Assembly (NCBI GenBank): GCA_035527975.1
Contig: DATKZM010000121.1
Span: forward strand, 1 to 64,000
Source: DATKZM01 sp035527975
GTDB taxonomy: Bacteria > Pseudomonadota > Alphaproteobacteria > JAPULJ01
DNA: 64,000 bases
Direction: 5' to 3'
Of the stretch, positions 63,452 to 64,000 are shown one piece after another; within the stretch, counting starts at the first letter, position 1, and every line of letters begins with the position of its first letter. The notes under the pieces are model-generated. The model worked only from the letters and a program-made list of their open reading frames with translations. It did no database searches and had not been told where the DNA came from. A program made the translations under genes and the position numbers.

Positions 63452-64000
63452 ATGACATCGGCAAAGGACAGCGGCGGCGCGCACGAGCCGACGGCGGATA
63501 CGCAGGTTGCGAAAATCTTCGAATGGCGGCGCGGCTTCAACGCCATGCACCTGATCGATATCGGCGTGCAACTGGGGCTGTTCGAGGCCTTTGCCGAACA
63601 GCCCGGCGCCACCGGCACCGAGATCGCCCAAGCGCTCGAGCTGCATCCGCCCTATGTCGAGACCTGGTGCACCACCGCCTATTCCTTCGGCCTGCTGGAA
63701 GGCGATGAGCGCCGCCGCTTTCGCCTCGCGCCTTATATGGACGAGATCCTCGCCAAGCCCGGCCACCCCCGCTATCTCGGCGGCTATGTCCGGCTCGGCA
63801 CCGAGTTCGCGACGGCGGACCACCGCTACTGTCTGGAGGCCTTCCGCAGCGGCGACACCGTGCCCTTTCAGGGCCGCAGCGAAGCCTTCTCCGCCGCCGT
63901 GGCCGAGGGCACGGCGGGGCTGCAGGTCCTCAGCGCGCGTAAGTTGCTGCCTGAACTGCCGGGCCTAAAGGCGCGGCTGGACGCCGGCGGCACGGTACTC
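63452..64000 (+). CDS. SAM-dependent methyltransferase, N-terminal part
   Basis: The gene runs off the right edge, leaving 183 codons with no stop. The start ATG follows AGGAGGAGCGGTCAC. The visible part has an N-terminal winged-helix dimerisation region (NAMHLIDIGVQLGLFEAF, GTEIAQALELHPPYVE, FGLLEGDERRRFRLAPY) of the type found before class I methyltransferase domains. The end at the edge (LPELPGLKARLDAGG) is just where the SAM-binding strand would begin, so the catalytic core is outside the window. Confidence 0.75.
   Translation, partial: MTSAKDSGGAHEPTADTQVAKIFEWRRGFNAMHLIDIGVQLGLFEAFAEQPGATGTEIAQALELHPPYVETWCTTAYSFGLLEGDERRRFRLAPYMDEILAKPGHPRYLGGYVRLGTEFATADHRYCLEAFRSGDTVPFQGRSEAFSAAVAEGTAGLQVLSARKLLPELPGLKARLDAGGTVL

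Overview
The window is chromosomal DNA from a high-G+C alphaproteobacterium. There is no rRNA, so the order is uncertain; a Rhodospirillales-like lineage is my guess. The evidence is a complete SUF-type Fe-S assembly locus with an Rrf2 regulator, a B-type topoisomerase IV subunit, GlnE, Bpt leucyltransferase, a MotAB pair and the block prfB / PBP1A / AmiC-type amidase divergent from rne. Most of the sequence is ordinary housekeeping gene content on both strands.

Layout. 1-6.8 kb: an intergenic stretch with a dispersed repeat, tRNA-Met(CAT), ilvD, a SnoaL-like protein, typA and mnmA. 6.8-9.4 kb: two paralogous secreted DUF302 proteins and tenA. 9.4-19.4 kb: a minus-strand Fe-S cluster locus (two IscS/NifS-like desulfurases, Rrf2 regulator, sufB, sufC, sufD, sufS, sufE, sufT, sufA, ferredoxin), interrupted by strong inverted repeats. 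19.7-30.3 kb: an alpha/beta hydrolase, tyrS, an AsmA/YhdP-like giant, glnE, bcp, a DUF455 protein and a Nudix hydrolase. 30.3-37.3 kb: an accessory stretch with an SDR, small orphan proteins, an LLM oxidoreductase, a GST, a CoA-ligase-like enzyme flanked by IS and serine-recombinase remnants, and two more copies of the dispersed repeat. 37.3-53.1 kb: prfB (with programmed frameshift), mrcA, amiC, rne, an aminotransferase, an M48 protease, a DsbA-like protein, motAB, an RDD protein and bpt. 53.6-58.3 kb: a three-gene TRAP transporter with unusually large permease subunits. 58.5-64 kb: a lipoprotein gene broken by an amber codon, parC, a bicupin dioxygenase-like gene, a small protein, a GNAT enzyme and a methyltransferase cut by the window end.

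How parts fit together. The SUF genes form a near-complete machine: desulfurases SufS/SufE supply sulfur, SufBCD is the scaffold, SufA and SufT help carriage and maturation, and the Rrf2 protein with three cysteines is likely the Fe-S-sensing regulator. MrcA and AmiC act on peptidoglycan. The TRAP genes form one transcription unit.

I did not find a clearly new multi-gene system. The most notable signals are a roughly 148-bp intergenic repeat present three times, the enlarged TRAP permeases, the prfB recoding site, the amber-interrupted lipoprotein signal peptide, and the eroded mobile-element scars around a CoA-ligase-like gene.
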